Positions 1-8,183 of a stretch of DNA of 10,736 nt are shown here, one piece after another. The stretch lies in the NCBI GenBank assembly GCA_011526395.1, contig WTHW01000070.1, forward strand, positions 1-10,736, written 5' to 3'. The stretch is from Alphaproteobacteria bacterium (GTDB taxonomy: Bacteria > Pseudomonadota > Alphaproteobacteria > Puniceispirillales > Puniceispirillaceae). Position 1 is the stretch's first letter, and each line of letters starts with the position of its first letter. Made by a program: the position numbers and the translations under genes. The notes under the pieces were generated by a model that was given only the letters and a program-made list of their open reading frames with translations, was not told the origin of the DNA and did no database searches.

Positions 1-2184
1 AGAGCGGCCAAATGGCGTCAAGCGAATGATACGCTCTTCAGCACCATAATCTAGATTCTCATCTATATCGGTGGTACCCGGTATCGCATCCACTTTTTGT
101 ACAATTTCTAAAGCAGATGATTTCAATAATTCCAAATCATCACCCATCAGGCGCAAATCAAATTCACGACCCGGAGGGCCACCTGTTGGCGCACGCACAA
201 GCAAGCGCTCAAGGCCAGGCATAGGCTTTATTTCAGCACGCAGAGCTGAGACAAAATCATCTACACGCACCTCTCTTTGGTCTGCTGTTAAAAGCTCAAT
301 AACCATACCAGCGCGCAACTCATTAGCGCCGCCTGAAGGCACGCCCTGATCAGCTGTAAATGTGCCGCCAATTTTTGAATAGGCAAATGAAATAAGCTCT
401 TCATCATTTGGCGTTAAATCATCTTCGACCTTATCAAGCGCTCTTTCCACTTCTTCTAGCATGACCAATGTTTGTGATCTCGTAGATCCTGAAGCCATTG
501 TAATATTTGCAAATACACGGTCAGCTTCTGGGGCAGAGAAGAAAACGAAATTAACGCGCCCACCAGCCATCATGCCAACTGCGAATACTAATAGCCCAAA
601 CGCAAATGCAAATGTGACATAGCGGAACTTATAAGACGCCTCTACCACCTTGTAGAAAAGCTTATCGCGGAAATAGTTGAAACCAGCATCAAAGTTGCGT
701 CTGAACCATGATGGTTCCGTTTTTTTCGTGCCACCATAATGGGCAAGGTGGGCAGGTAAGATGAAGAAACATTCAAGTAATGATGCCACCAAAACTGCAC
801 AGACAACTGCCGGAATAGCGCCAATAATGACACCGATAATACCCTTCACCATAAACAAAGGTAAGAAGGCGGCAACAGTGGTTAGCATTGCTGATATCAC
901 AGGTGGGCCCATACGTTTTGCAGCTAGCACTGATGCTTCTTGAATAGGTAAATTACGCTTTTGCTTTAGGTATTCTGCATGTTCACCAATCACAATGGCA
1001 TCATCAACCACAATGCCAAGCGCCATAATCAAGCCGAACAATGAAATCATATTGATTGACTGACCAGATACGAGCATCACTGAAAAAGTCGCAAGAAATG
1101 CAACTGGAATACCAGCGGCAACCCAGAATGCGACACGGCCAGATAAAAAGGCAAATAAAACTGCCATAACAATCAACAAGCCGCCCAATCCGTTTTTGAC
1201 CATCAGGCTGATACGTTCAGATATCAGCATCGCCGCCACATCGTGTTGCGCTAGTGTTAGGTTTTCTGGCACTTCTGACTGTTTTTCTTTGATATAATTT
1301 TGAACAGTTTGATTAACGGTCAAGCTGTCAGATGTCTTGCCACGCTGTACATGTAGTTCAACAGCTGGGGTACCGCGATAATATTGCAATGTTGCTGGGT
1401 CAGCAATTGTATCTGTAATCTTCGCCACATCCCCTAGCACAACACGGCTTCCATCGGCGCGCGTTAAAATTTCAATATCACGATATTCATTCGCACTCTT
1501 GCGCAAGCCCAATGAGCGCACGCGTAATGCACCATCTGCAAATCGGCCAGCTGGCACATCGACTGAAACTGCGGCAATCGCATTTGAAATTGAACCAAGT
1601 GTCAAGCCAAGTCGCGCTAACTCAGATTCATTTACCTCAATTAAGATTTCTTCATCTGGCAGACCTGTTACCTCGACTTTATCAACACCGATTTGCAACA
1701 AATCTTCTTTGATGGACTTAGCATAGTAGCGCAAGGATTCAAGCGGTAGTGGGCCATACAGCACAACACGAGAAATCGTATCATAAAATTCGCCCTTCAC
1801 GACCTTTGGCGCTTCGGCGTCTTTTGGAAAATCCACCTGACCCACAGCTGCTTCAACATCAGCAAGTGCCTTTTGCATATCTGTGCCAAAGACAAATTCA
1901 ACCTGTGTTTGCGCAATGCCTTCAAATGAACTTGAAGATACTTTTTTTACATTTGCAATTGTGCGTAATTCAGGCTCAAGCGGCTGGACGATGTTACTAT
2001 CAACATCTTCTGCTGTTGCACCTGACCAAACGACTGATACAGCAACAATTTCAACATCAACATCAGGGAAGAACTGACGATTTAGTCTGTCAGCAGAAAT
2101 GATGCCTGTGACCACCATCACAACCATGACAATGTTGGCAGCTGTTCTGTGGCGTGCGAAAAACTCAATCATAGACGAAAACAT
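1..2184 (-). CDS. RND-family efflux transporter permease (AcrB-like), 3' end missing
   Basis: This is an inner-membrane proton-driven pump subunit of a tripartite RND efflux complex, expected to work with the adaptor encoded just upstream and an outer-membrane channel not seen here. Reading the minus strand from the ATG at 2184-2182 gives 728 uninterrupted codons to the window edge, roughly the first 70% of a usual ~1,030-residue protein. A first membrane segment (about residues 12-28) is followed by a periplasmic porter region, including FFPDVDVE and WSGATAEDV. Membrane segments then start near residue 340. The motif GIVVDDAIVIGE carries the paired aspartates D394/D395, equivalent to the proton-relay pair D407/D408 of AcrB. 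A second periplasmic region starts near residue 540 (ANITMASGST). A good ribosome site (AGAAGGTGG) lies 7 nt before the ATG. The gene follows the adaptor gene by 19 nt, so one operon is likely. Substrate cannot be inferred; the paired aspartates and overall likeness suggest drug or lipophilic compound export rather than metal export. Confidence 0.93.
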   Translation of the reverse strand, partial: MFSSMIEFFARHRTAANIVMVVMVVTGIISADRLNRQFFPDVDVEIVAVSVVWSGATAEDVDSNIVQPLEPELRTIANVKKVSSSSFEGIAQTQVEFVFGTDMQKALADVEAAVGQVDFPKDAEAPKVVKGEFYDTISRVVLYGPLPLESLRYYAKSIKEDLLQIGVDKVEVTGLPDEEILIEVNESELARLGLTLGSISNAIAAVSVDVPAGRFADGALRVRSLGLRKSANEYRDIEILTRADGSRVVLGDVAKITDTIADPATLQYYRGTPAVELHVQRGKTSDSLTVNQTVQNYIKEKQSEVPENLTLAQHDVAAMLISERISLMVKNGLGGLLIVMAVLFAFLSGRVAFWVAAGIPVAFLATFSVMLVSGQSINMISLFGLIMALGIVVDDAIVIGEHAEYLKQKRNLPIQEASVLAAKRMGPPVISAMLTTVAAFLPLFMVKGIIGVIIGAIPAVVCAVLVASLLECFFILPAHLAHYGGTKKTEPSWFRRNFDAGFNYFRDKLFYKVVEASYKFRYVTFAFAFGLLVFAVGMMAGGRVNFVFFSAPEADRVFANITMASGSTRSQTLVMLEEVERALDKVEDDLTPNDEELISFAYSKIGGTFTADQGVPSGGANELRAGMVIELLTADQREVRVDDFVSALRAEIKPMPGLERLLVRAPTGGPPGREFDLRLMGDDLELLKSSALEIVQKVDAIPGTTDIDENLDYGAEERIIRLTPFGRS

Positions 2185-2203
2185 TAGCTATCCACCTTCT
2201 TGG

Positions 2204-3370
2204 TTATTGAGTTGCGGTGCGCACACGCACACCATCGCCAATGCCGGGAAGCCTTGTTGCAATAAGCTTAGTGTCATCTGCTATTCCTTGCACATACACT
2301 TCACCCGGTGCGCGCCATACAACATTCGCAATCTTCGCTCTCGCTACGCCATTGTCGTTTATGTAAACAAGATTATCGCCAAATAGGGCTTCTTCTGGGA
2401 TGATGGCTACATTTTCAAAAGAGCGGCCAACAAAATCAATCTTCACAAAGGCGCCGGGTCTAATCCCTGTTTGCTCAGCATCGATAATCTCAGCATAAAG
2501 ACGACCACCGCCATCAATTTTATCTAGCTCTGCATTTGTGCGAGCGATAAAGGCCTTGGCGAGTGCAACGTCACGCGCGCCAGATTGCCATGTGATGTCT
2601 ACAGTCTGACCCAACAATTGAGGGGCGTTCGCATAAATTTCTGCTTTTGCCACGAATGGAACCTCAAGGGACGCTTGATCTGTAATGTGAGCGATTGGCA
2701 TTGCTGATGAGGCAATCTGACCCAAGCCAATAGCTACTTTGGATAAGGTCCCATCAAATGGTGCCTTTAAGGAAGAATCTTCAATATCTTTGCGGCGGCT
2801 TCTCTCTGCCACGCGCAATTGAGCCAATCGTGCATTTGATGCAATGAGTTGCCCTTCCGTAACAGCAACAGCTAATTCGGCATCATCTAGATTAGCGTCT
2901 GACACAACATTTTGTGATGCCATTCTCTTGGTGCGGGCTAAAGTTTTTTTGCGAAGATCAAGCTGTTTTGTAAGAGACTGCCCTTGCGCTTCTTCTCCTG
3001 CAATTTGCGCAAGAATTTCATCAAGAGCTAGCTGGTAGCGTGTTGTATCAAGCCTTGCCAACTCTTCGCCTTGGGATATGGCTGCGCCATTGCGCAAAAT
3101 AGGTGAAATCCAACTCACCTCACCTTGCACTGAAAAACGAAGTTCTGCTTTGCGAGATGCCTCAACCGTACCGTAAGCTGTCTCAACCGGTTGTGCGCTT
3201 TGATTTTGAACAACAACCTCTTTTACTGTCCATATCTGAGGTTCAGCAGGCTCAGACGCCACTTGTGGTTTTGTTGCTACCAGATAGTTAAACAAACCAA
3301 TAAAACCAGCAAACACAATGATAGCCGGTAAACCGCGTTTGATAAAAGTCCAGAAAATTGATTTGATCAT
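2204..3370 (-). CDS. RND efflux periplasmic adaptor (HlyD/membrane fusion protein family)
   Basis: The 388-residue protein bridges the RND permease to an outer-membrane channel. A single N-terminal membrane segment (about residues 14-31, PAIIVFAGFIGLFNYL) anchors it in the inner membrane, with no lipobox cysteine. The order of parts is that of the family: a first lipoyl half near residues 70-108 (GEVSWI, GEELARLD), an alpha-helical hairpin rich in Q, L, K and A at about 110-195, and a second lipoyl half with LKAPFDGTLS at 201-210. A beta-barrel follows at about 230-320 (RPGAFVKIDF), then a membrane-proximal end. The length is typical. The ATG at 3370 has GCAGAGG 5 nt upstream, and starting there gives the expected short cytoplasmic leader and anchor. 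It is first in a two-gene operon with the permease 19 nt downstream. No repressor gene of the TetR or MarR type is adjacent. The family call is firm; the substrate is unknown. Confidence 0.94.
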   Translation of the reverse strand: MIKSIFWTFIKRGLPAIIVFAGFIGLFNYLVATKPQVASEPAEPQIWTVKEVVVQNQSAQPVETAYGTVEASRKAELRFSVQGEVSWISPILRNGAAISQGEELARLDTTRYQLALDEILAQIAGEEAQGQSLTKQLDLRKKTLARTKRMASQNVVSDANLDDAELAVAVTEGQLIASNARLAQLRVAERSRRKDIEDSSLKAPFDGTLSKVAIGLGQIASSAMPIAHITDQASLEVPFVAKAEIYANAPQLLGQTVDITWQSGARDVALAKAFIARTNAELDKIDGGGRLYAEIIDAEQTGIRPGAFVKIDFVGRSFENVAIIPEEALFGDNLVYINDNGVARAKIANVVWRAPGEVYVQGIADDTKLIATRLPGIGDGVRVRTATQ

Positions 3371-3485
3371 GAAAGCCTCTGCTTACAAAAAGCCTCGTCC
3401 ATCTGACATTGCCAATACAAGGTCAAGGATGAGAGTAATGTTGATTATGATGTTCATTACGAATAGCGCATTTATGTGGATGATA

Positions 3486-3498
3486 AATGACTGTCATT
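3486..3498. promoter_or_regulatory. Perfect 13-bp palindrome, possible operator between divergent efflux genes
   Basis: The sequence AATGAC-T-GTCATT reads the same on both strands apart from its central base. It lies between the start of the adaptor/RND operon (minus) and the MATE gene (plus). The arms contain ATGACT (plus) and ATGACA (minus), each of which resembles a -35 box, so a bound dimeric repressor such as a TetR- or MarR-type protein could block both directions. That role is inferred from position and symmetry only; no regulator gene is visible nearby. A 13-bp palindrome can also arise by chance in a few kilobases. Confidence 0.4.
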
Positions 3499-3514
3499 CC
3501 AGGGCTGTTATAAA
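3487..3514 (+). promoter_or_regulatory. Candidate sigma70-type promoter for the MATE gene
   Basis: ATGACT (3487-3492) as a -35 box is separated by 16 nt from TATAAA (3509-3514), a 5 of 6 match to the -10 consensus. Transcription would begin near 3521, giving a leader of about 110 nt to the ATG at 3631 or about 30 nt to the in-frame TTG at 3550. The -35 box lies within the palindrome at 3486-3498. The match is moderate. A second possible promoter just upstream of 3631 (TTGAAC at 3589, TACTAT at 3613, 18-nt gap) would give a nearly leaderless message. Confidence 0.35.
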
Positions 3515-3630
3515 AAGCCGTTGCGCTTTTGTCCAGCATTTACTAAGCCTTGATCTTACTGCCCTATTCTCACCTTTTTGAGACTGCGTTGAACTTACTT
3601 TATATACCCTCTTACTATCTCTCTCTTAGC

Positions 3631-4983
3631 ATGATTAGGCGTCTGTTTGTCTTGATGGTGCCACTTGTGGCATCACAAATTGCTTCATTTGGCATTATGA
3701 CATCAGACATTATCATGATGGGGCAGTTGAGCGTGCCTGACTTAGCGTCTGGTTCTTTGGCTATAAGATATTACCAACCATTTTACTTTTTCACTTTAGG
3801 GCTAACCGCTGTGACTAGCCCTCTTATCTCGCAGGCAATTGGAAGTGGTGATCCGCAAAAAGCAAGACGTGTTTTCAGACAAGGTTTAGTGATTGTGATG
3901 CTACTTAGTCTTATCACGATGCCGCTTGTCGCCTTTGGTGCGCCAGTTCTGACTTTTCTGGGACAAGGCGCTGATGTTGCCGCGCGTGCTGAACCCTTCT
4001 TATTTTGGACAGCGCTTTCTATTCCTCAGTTTTTCCTATTTTTGATGTTCCGTTTTTTTGTCATTGGCAATCAAAAAACACGAATGCAACTTATTGTGAC
4101 TATTACAGGGCTAACAGTGAACTTGGCACTAAACCCCATTCTAGCACATGGCAAATTTGGCCTCCCTGAATTCGGCCTAAGTGGCATCGCCATTGCCACA
4201 TTAGCTAGCTATTTCGTTATGAATATTATGATGGGGCTGTATGTGCAATTCCATCCAAACTTTAGGGGGTTTCATCCTTTTGCAAGATTATGGCGCATCG
4301 ATTTTGCGCTTATGATGCGCATTATCAAGCTTGGTCTTCCAAATGCTGTGATTGTTATGAGTGAAACAGGCATGTTTGTGATTGCCGGCTTTATGATTGG
4401 CACCTTTGGCACAAACGCGCTTGCATCAGCTGGCATTGCAAACCAAATAGCGGCAATGGCGTTTATGGTGCCATTGGGGCTGTCGCAAGCAACTGCGTCA
4501 GTTGTTGGCAGAGCTGCTGGTGAAAATAATGCCCAAAAGGTCGGTATGGCAGGATGGAGCGCGCATATATTGGGATGTATTATTGCAGTGCCAATGACAG
4601 CTATCTTATTGTTATATCCTGAAGGCCTTGCAACAATTTTTATTCAGCCATCTGATGAGAATTATGCTGAAACATTACCGATTGTAGTTGCCATGTTATT
4701 TTTCGTAGGGCTTTTTCAGCTAGTAGATGGGATGCAGGTCATAGCGGGCGCAAAATTGCGTGGCATCAATGATACAAAAATCCCCGCTATCATTGCGCTT
4801 TTATCTTATTGGGGTGTGGGTGTTGGCACCGCCTATATATTTGCGTTCCATATGGGATTCGGCCCAGCCTCTGTGTGGGGTGGTCTGGGAATTGGCCTAG
4901 CAGTTGCTTCAGTCATAACAACCTATCGATGGGCAAGACACCTTGACCAAATACGAAAAGGGCGGTCTATACTAGTGGCTTAA
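3631..4983 (+). CDS. MATE-family multidrug efflux transporter (NorM-like)
   Basis: This is a cation-coupled exporter of the inner membrane, expected to have 12 membrane helices. From the ATG at 3631 it is 450 residues, the usual NorM length. Helix 1 (residues about 5-30) carries D26 in MTSDIIM, in the place of the conserved acidic residue of NorM proteins. Other family marks are QATASVVGR (286-294) at the start of the second half and GAKLRGINDTK (373-383) near the C-terminal half, followed by SYWGVGVG. The start is uncertain. An in-frame TTG at 3550 would add 27 residues (LLPYSHLFE...) that do not look like the family's N-terminus. ATG 3631 fits the family alignment but has no Shine-Dalgarno, so translation may be leaderless or may begin at TTG 3589, which has only a weak GAG upstream. 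The gene is divergent from an RND efflux operon and is followed 32 nt later by glnE. Substrates are unknown. Confidence 0.92.
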   Translation: MIRRLFVLMVPLVASQIASFGIMTSDIIMMGQLSVPDLASGSLAIRYYQPFYFFTLGLTAVTSPLISQAIGSGDPQKARRVFRQGLVIVMLLSLITMPLVAFGAPVLTFLGQGADVAARAEPFLFWTALSIPQFFLFLMFRFFVIGNQKTRMQLIVTITGLTVNLALNPILAHGKFGLPEFGLSGIAIATLASYFVMNIMMGLYVQFHPNFRGFHPFARLWRIDFALMMRIIKLGLPNAVIVMSETGMFVIAGFMIGTFGTNALASAGIANQIAAMAFMVPLGLSQATASVVGRAAGENNAQKVGMAGWSAHILGCIIAVPMTAILLLYPEGLATIFIQPSDENYAETLPIVVAMLFFVGLFQLVDGMQVIAGAKLRGINDTKIPAIIALLSYWGVGVGTAYIFAFHMGFGPASVWGGLGIGLAVASVITTYRWARHLDQIRKGRSILVA

Positions 4984-5015
4984 GCGTTCCCTATTTCAAT
5001 TGTCTGAAAAGAGAT

Positions 5016-7769
5016 ATGTCTCAATCGAAGGTAAATGAAAAACAAATGAGGTTATCACGCCCACAGCTACCTTGTGATCCAATTATCGCTGAGGCATGGC
5101 GAAAAGATGCTCTGCAACTTGTTGAGGCTGGCACATCCCTCGAAGATATTGACCTGATAGCAGCCATTTTTTATGCATCACCACATTTACATCAAATAGC
5201 AAAAAAAATAACAGCCAATCACCCTCGTGATATGGCGCGCACCTTATCTGGTGAAACAAATCAGATAATCGAAGAGGCCTTTTCGTCTTTTCGGCAAGAA
5301 TTGGACACATTACAGAACGCCGAACAGGCGATGGCGTTGTTGCGTTACTTTCGTCATCGCACCTATTTCACACTAGCACTTGCTGAATTAGCTGGCATGA
5401 TAGATGTATCAGAGCAATCCGCTTACCTGTCTGCATGTGCAGATAGAGCGTTGCAATGCGTGCTAAGTCTCTTATGCAAAACGCACAAAGTGCCAAACGA
5501 AGACATCGTCATTTTAGGCATGGGGAAATTAGGAGCTATTGAACTCAATTACTCATCAGATATTGATTTAATTATTCTCTATGATGGCAAGAAAGCCGAG
5601 AGCGAGCCTCAAAAATATGTCAAGCTTACTAGAGAGCTAGTGCAAATATTCCAAACTCAGACAGGTGATGGATTTGCATGGCGGGTCGATTTAAGGCTTC
5701 GCCCTGATCCTGGAGCAACTGCCATAGCTTTGTCATTAGATGCTGCCATCAGCTATTATGAATCTATCGCCCGAAGTTGGGAGCGTGCTGTTTTCATACG
5801 GGCAAGGCCAGCGGCTGGCAATCTTGCATTAGGACAGACATTTTTAGATGCTATCAAGCCTTTCATTTGGCGCAGGCAACTTGATTACTCTATTTTGAAT
5901 GATTTAAAGAATTGGGTCACCCATATGCCGCTAGCGGGTAATGGCTTGGGTTTTGATGTGAAACGTGGTGCGTTTGGCATAAGACATATTGAAATGATGA
6001 CCCATTTATTGCAATTGCTACATGGTGGCAAAGATCCATTATTGCAGATTGGACAGACGGATAAGGCACTGTTCGCCTTAGAAAAAGCAGGACACCTGTC
6101 AAAATCTGAAGCGCGAGAGTCTGCTGAGAATTACTGGCATTGGCGCGCTATTGAACACCGCCTTCAATATTGCCGTGATGCTCATATTTATCATATGCCG
6201 ACCAATGAGGAAGAATTTGAAAAATTCGCACTTTTTGCTGGCATGGAAGGTGCAAATGACTTGTTCACATATTTAAGTGACCTGCAAGCGCGAACAAAAG
6301 AAGCGGCAAGCCATCAAATCATCAAGGATATGATAGCCGCTCATTTAGGAGATGTGAGCGCTGGATCTTGGCCTGCAGAATTAGACAGGCAAATATCCTA
6401 TTTGGAATCTTTCGGGTTTATGCGCGCAGATGAGATATCACGCACGATAGAAAGTTGGATGTCAGGCAGATATGCTGCAACGCGAAGCGAGCGTGCAAGA
6501 GACAGCTTACAAATCTTGCTGCCGACATTGATTAAAGAGTTATCTGTGGGAGATAAACCAGATGATTTCTTTATGGGATTTGCGCAATTCCTTGAGGCAC
6601 TTCCGTCTGGTGTTCAGATCCTTACATTGCTCAATCATCAACCACAGCTCATCAAGCTGATTACGAATTTTTCAATTAGCGCACCTAGCTTGATGCAAGA
6701 GCTGACAAAAAACCCTCACATTTTTGAACAAATGCTTGATGAGCATTTTTTTGCCCCCCTTGATCAGCATGAGCCTTTTGAAGAGGCAATCGAGCGTAAC
6801 ATTACCAACAAACCAGTAGAGCTACAACTTGATGAAGTGAGGCGTTTTGTCAGAGATGCAAAATTCCGTGCGGCAACCCATATTCTGAGCTATCCCGATT
6901 TAGCTAGCGATGCCTATGCGTATTTATCACAATTAGCTGACGCGGCTTTGTCCGCTAGCTTTTCAATTGCGCGCGCTGAATTTGAACAAAAATATGGAAA
7001 GATTCAAAAAAGCAATATGGCCGTTATACTACTGGGACGTGCAGGCCAGAGAAAATTAACGCCGCAATCTGATATTGATATGATCTTTGTCTATGATGGC
7101 GATATGGATGAATGGTCAGATGGCAATACGAGCTTATCATGCGGCCATTATTATCAAAAGCTGGTAACTCGCCTGATAAGCTGGGCGAGCGCCCAAACAG
7201 CGGCTGGCATGTTATATGAAATTGACACAAGATTGCGGCCAAATGGAAATGCAGGCCCCATTGCCATTCATATTGATGGCTGGTCAAAATATATTGCGGA
7301 AAATGCATGGCCTTTTGAAGTAATCGCATTGCAGAAGGCACGGATTATGCCACAGCCACAAGCATCTGGTGATTTTGTTCAAAGGCTGGAGGGCATCTTG
7401 CAAAAAGCCAATGCACAGAAAACTAGCCGAACTGCATTGAGAGAAAACATCATTATGTTGCGAGAAAAACTCGCATCACAGACAGCCACAGATTGGGATT
7501 TCAAAAAATCTGTTGGCGGCCTATTGGATTGCGAGTTTTCATATCATCTGACAGGAGACATGCCAGCACTCTATAATACGTTGGAGCATTTGAACTTGAT
7601 ATCTTCAGTTATGATGCCGAGGCGACACAATATCAAGACGCCACCGGCTTCGTTCCAAGCTGAACTTTGTCGAATAGCCGGTGACAGTGATTTTGATCTG
7701 GCAAAAAAATGGCTGGATGATCAAAAAATGAACATCAGCAACAAACTTTTGCAAGAATTAGGCCTTTAG
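5016..7769 (+). CDS. glnE: Bifunctional glutamine synthetase adenylyltransferase / adenylyl-removing enzyme
   Basis: GlnE controls glutamine synthetase by adding AMP when nitrogen is plentiful and removing it by phosphorolysis when nitrogen is short, under PII control. At 917 residues it is near the E. coli length (946) and holds both nucleotidyltransferase domains. The N-terminal (adenylyl-removing) domain has GMGKLGAIELN plus SSDIDLI (168-186, metal ligands D182 and D184), RVDLRLRPDP (223-232) and a helical part ending in LHGGKDP. The C-terminal (adenylyltransferase) domain has GRAGQRKLTPQSDIDM (674-689, D686/D688), DTRLRP (737-742) and GGLLDCEF (836-841 region). Some usually conserved residues differ: H324 where IREIEF normally has glutamate, and R675, A676 and K680 in the second G-K-L-G...E motif. 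The catalytic aspartates are kept. The ATG at 5016 sits directly after AAAAGAGAT, a close and weak ribosome site; an ATG at 5046 is possible. The 3' end overlaps a convergent gene by 12 bp. Confidence 0.96.
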   Translation: MSQSKVNEKQMRLSRPQLPCDPIIAEAWRKDALQLVEAGTSLEDIDLIAAIFYASPHLHQIAKKITANHPRDMARTLSGETNQIIEEAFSSFRQELDTLQNAEQAMALLRYFRHRTYFTLALAELAGMIDVSEQSAYLSACADRALQCVLSLLCKTHKVPNEDIVILGMGKLGAIELNYSSDIDLIILYDGKKAESEPQKYVKLTRELVQIFQTQTGDGFAWRVDLRLRPDPGATAIALSLDAAISYYESIARSWERAVFIRARPAAGNLALGQTFLDAIKPFIWRRQLDYSILNDLKNWVTHMPLAGNGLGFDVKRGAFGIRHIEMMTHLLQLLHGGKDPLLQIGQTDKALFALEKAGHLSKSEARESAENYWHWRAIEHRLQYCRDAHIYHMPTNEEEFEKFALFAGMEGANDLFTYLSDLQARTKEAASHQIIKDMIAAHLGDVSAGSWPAELDRQISYLESFGFMRADEISRTIESWMSGRYAATRSERARDSLQILLPTLIKELSVGDKPDDFFMGFAQFLEALPSGVQILTLLNHQPQLIKLITNFSISAPSLMQELTKNPHIFEQMLDEHFFAPLDQHEPFEEAIERNITNKPVELQLDEVRRFVRDAKFRAATHILSYPDLASDAYAYLSQLADAALSASFSIARAEFEQKYGKIQKSNMAVILLGRAGQRKLTPQSDIDMIFVYDGDMDEWSDGNTSLSCGHYYQKLVTRLISWASAQTAAGMLYEIDTRLRPNGNAGPIAIHIDGWSKYIAENAWPFEVIALQKARIMPQPQASGDFVQRLEGILQKANAQKTSRTALRENIIMLREKLASQTATDWDFKKSVGGLLDCEFSYHLTGDMPALYNTLEHLNLISSVMMPRRHNIKTPPASFQAELCRIAGDSDFDLAKKWLDDQKMNISNKLLQELGL

Positions 7770-8171
7770 CTTTGCGCCAATTACAAGACCTAGCACCATA
7801 AAGGCAACAAAAATAATAGCTGGCCAAAAGGCAAGTGAAAGGACCGCAATGGCAGGCCCCGGGCATAGGCCGCCAAGCCCCCATCCGATACCAAATAGAC
7901 CAGCGCCAACGAGTAACGGTCTGTCCAATTTCACCAATTCAGGCAGGCTAAAAGATTGCGCCAATACAGGAGCGCCGCGTTTTTTCACAATCGGAAAACC
8001 AATAGCGGCAACGCCGATACCACCCACCATGACAAAGGCAAGAGACGGATCCCATATCCGCGTAATATCAAGAAAACCTTGAACCTTTGCAGGGTTCAAC
8101 ATGCCAGCAAGCGCTAGACCAAATCCAAATAGAAAGCCAATTACTAGGGCTGATAATGCTTGTTTATTCAT
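7758..8171 (-). CDS. YeeE/YedE-family half-size membrane protein (DUF6691, PmpB-like)
   Basis: A 137-residue integral membrane protein with four likely helices (about 6-24, 44-62, 86-104, 112-133). Family marks are GFLFGFGLALAGMLNPAKV near the N-terminus, GFLD at 32-35, and GLGGLCPGPA at 99-108 with C103. Known relatives (YeeE/TsuA, PmpA/PmpB) are linked to uptake or export of sulfur compounds such as thiosulfate, using conserved cysteines in the membrane. A transport role here is inferred from family only. The ATG at 8171 has AAGGAG 7 nt upstream, overlapping the end of the preceding gene's stop region. It lies 12 nt after its partner gene, so the two are almost surely co-translated and probably form one pore, as in full-length YeeE proteins, which contain both halves. 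The 3' end runs 12 bp into the end of glnE. Confidence 0.9.
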   Translation of the reverse strand: MNKQALSALVIGFLFGFGLALAGMLNPAKVQGFLDITRIWDPSLAFVMVGGIGVAAIGFPIVKKRGAPVLAQSFSLPELVKLDRPLLVGAGLFGIGWGLGGLCPGPAIAVLSLAFWPAIIFVAFMVLGLVIGAKLKA

Positions 8172-8183
8172 GACACTACTCCT

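Noticed and set aside
1499..2102. Several plus-strand open frames inside the RND gene
   Set aside because: They are antisense shadows of a continuous 728-codon minus-strand frame with clear RND motifs.
3318..3581. A plus-strand open frame of 87 codons across the adaptor start and the divergent intergenic region
   Set aside because: It overlaps the adaptor gene on the opposite strand, has no family likeness and no ribosome site, and covers the probable promoters.
3371..3630. A search for a TetR/MarR regulator gene between the divergent efflux units
   Set aside because: Only about 260 nt are present and no frame on either strand encodes a helix-turn-helix protein.
6744..6758. Run of seven T then, after one G, six C in glnE, a possible slippage or error site
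   Set aside because: The reading frame is intact on both sides and the downstream adenylyltransferase domain is in frame.
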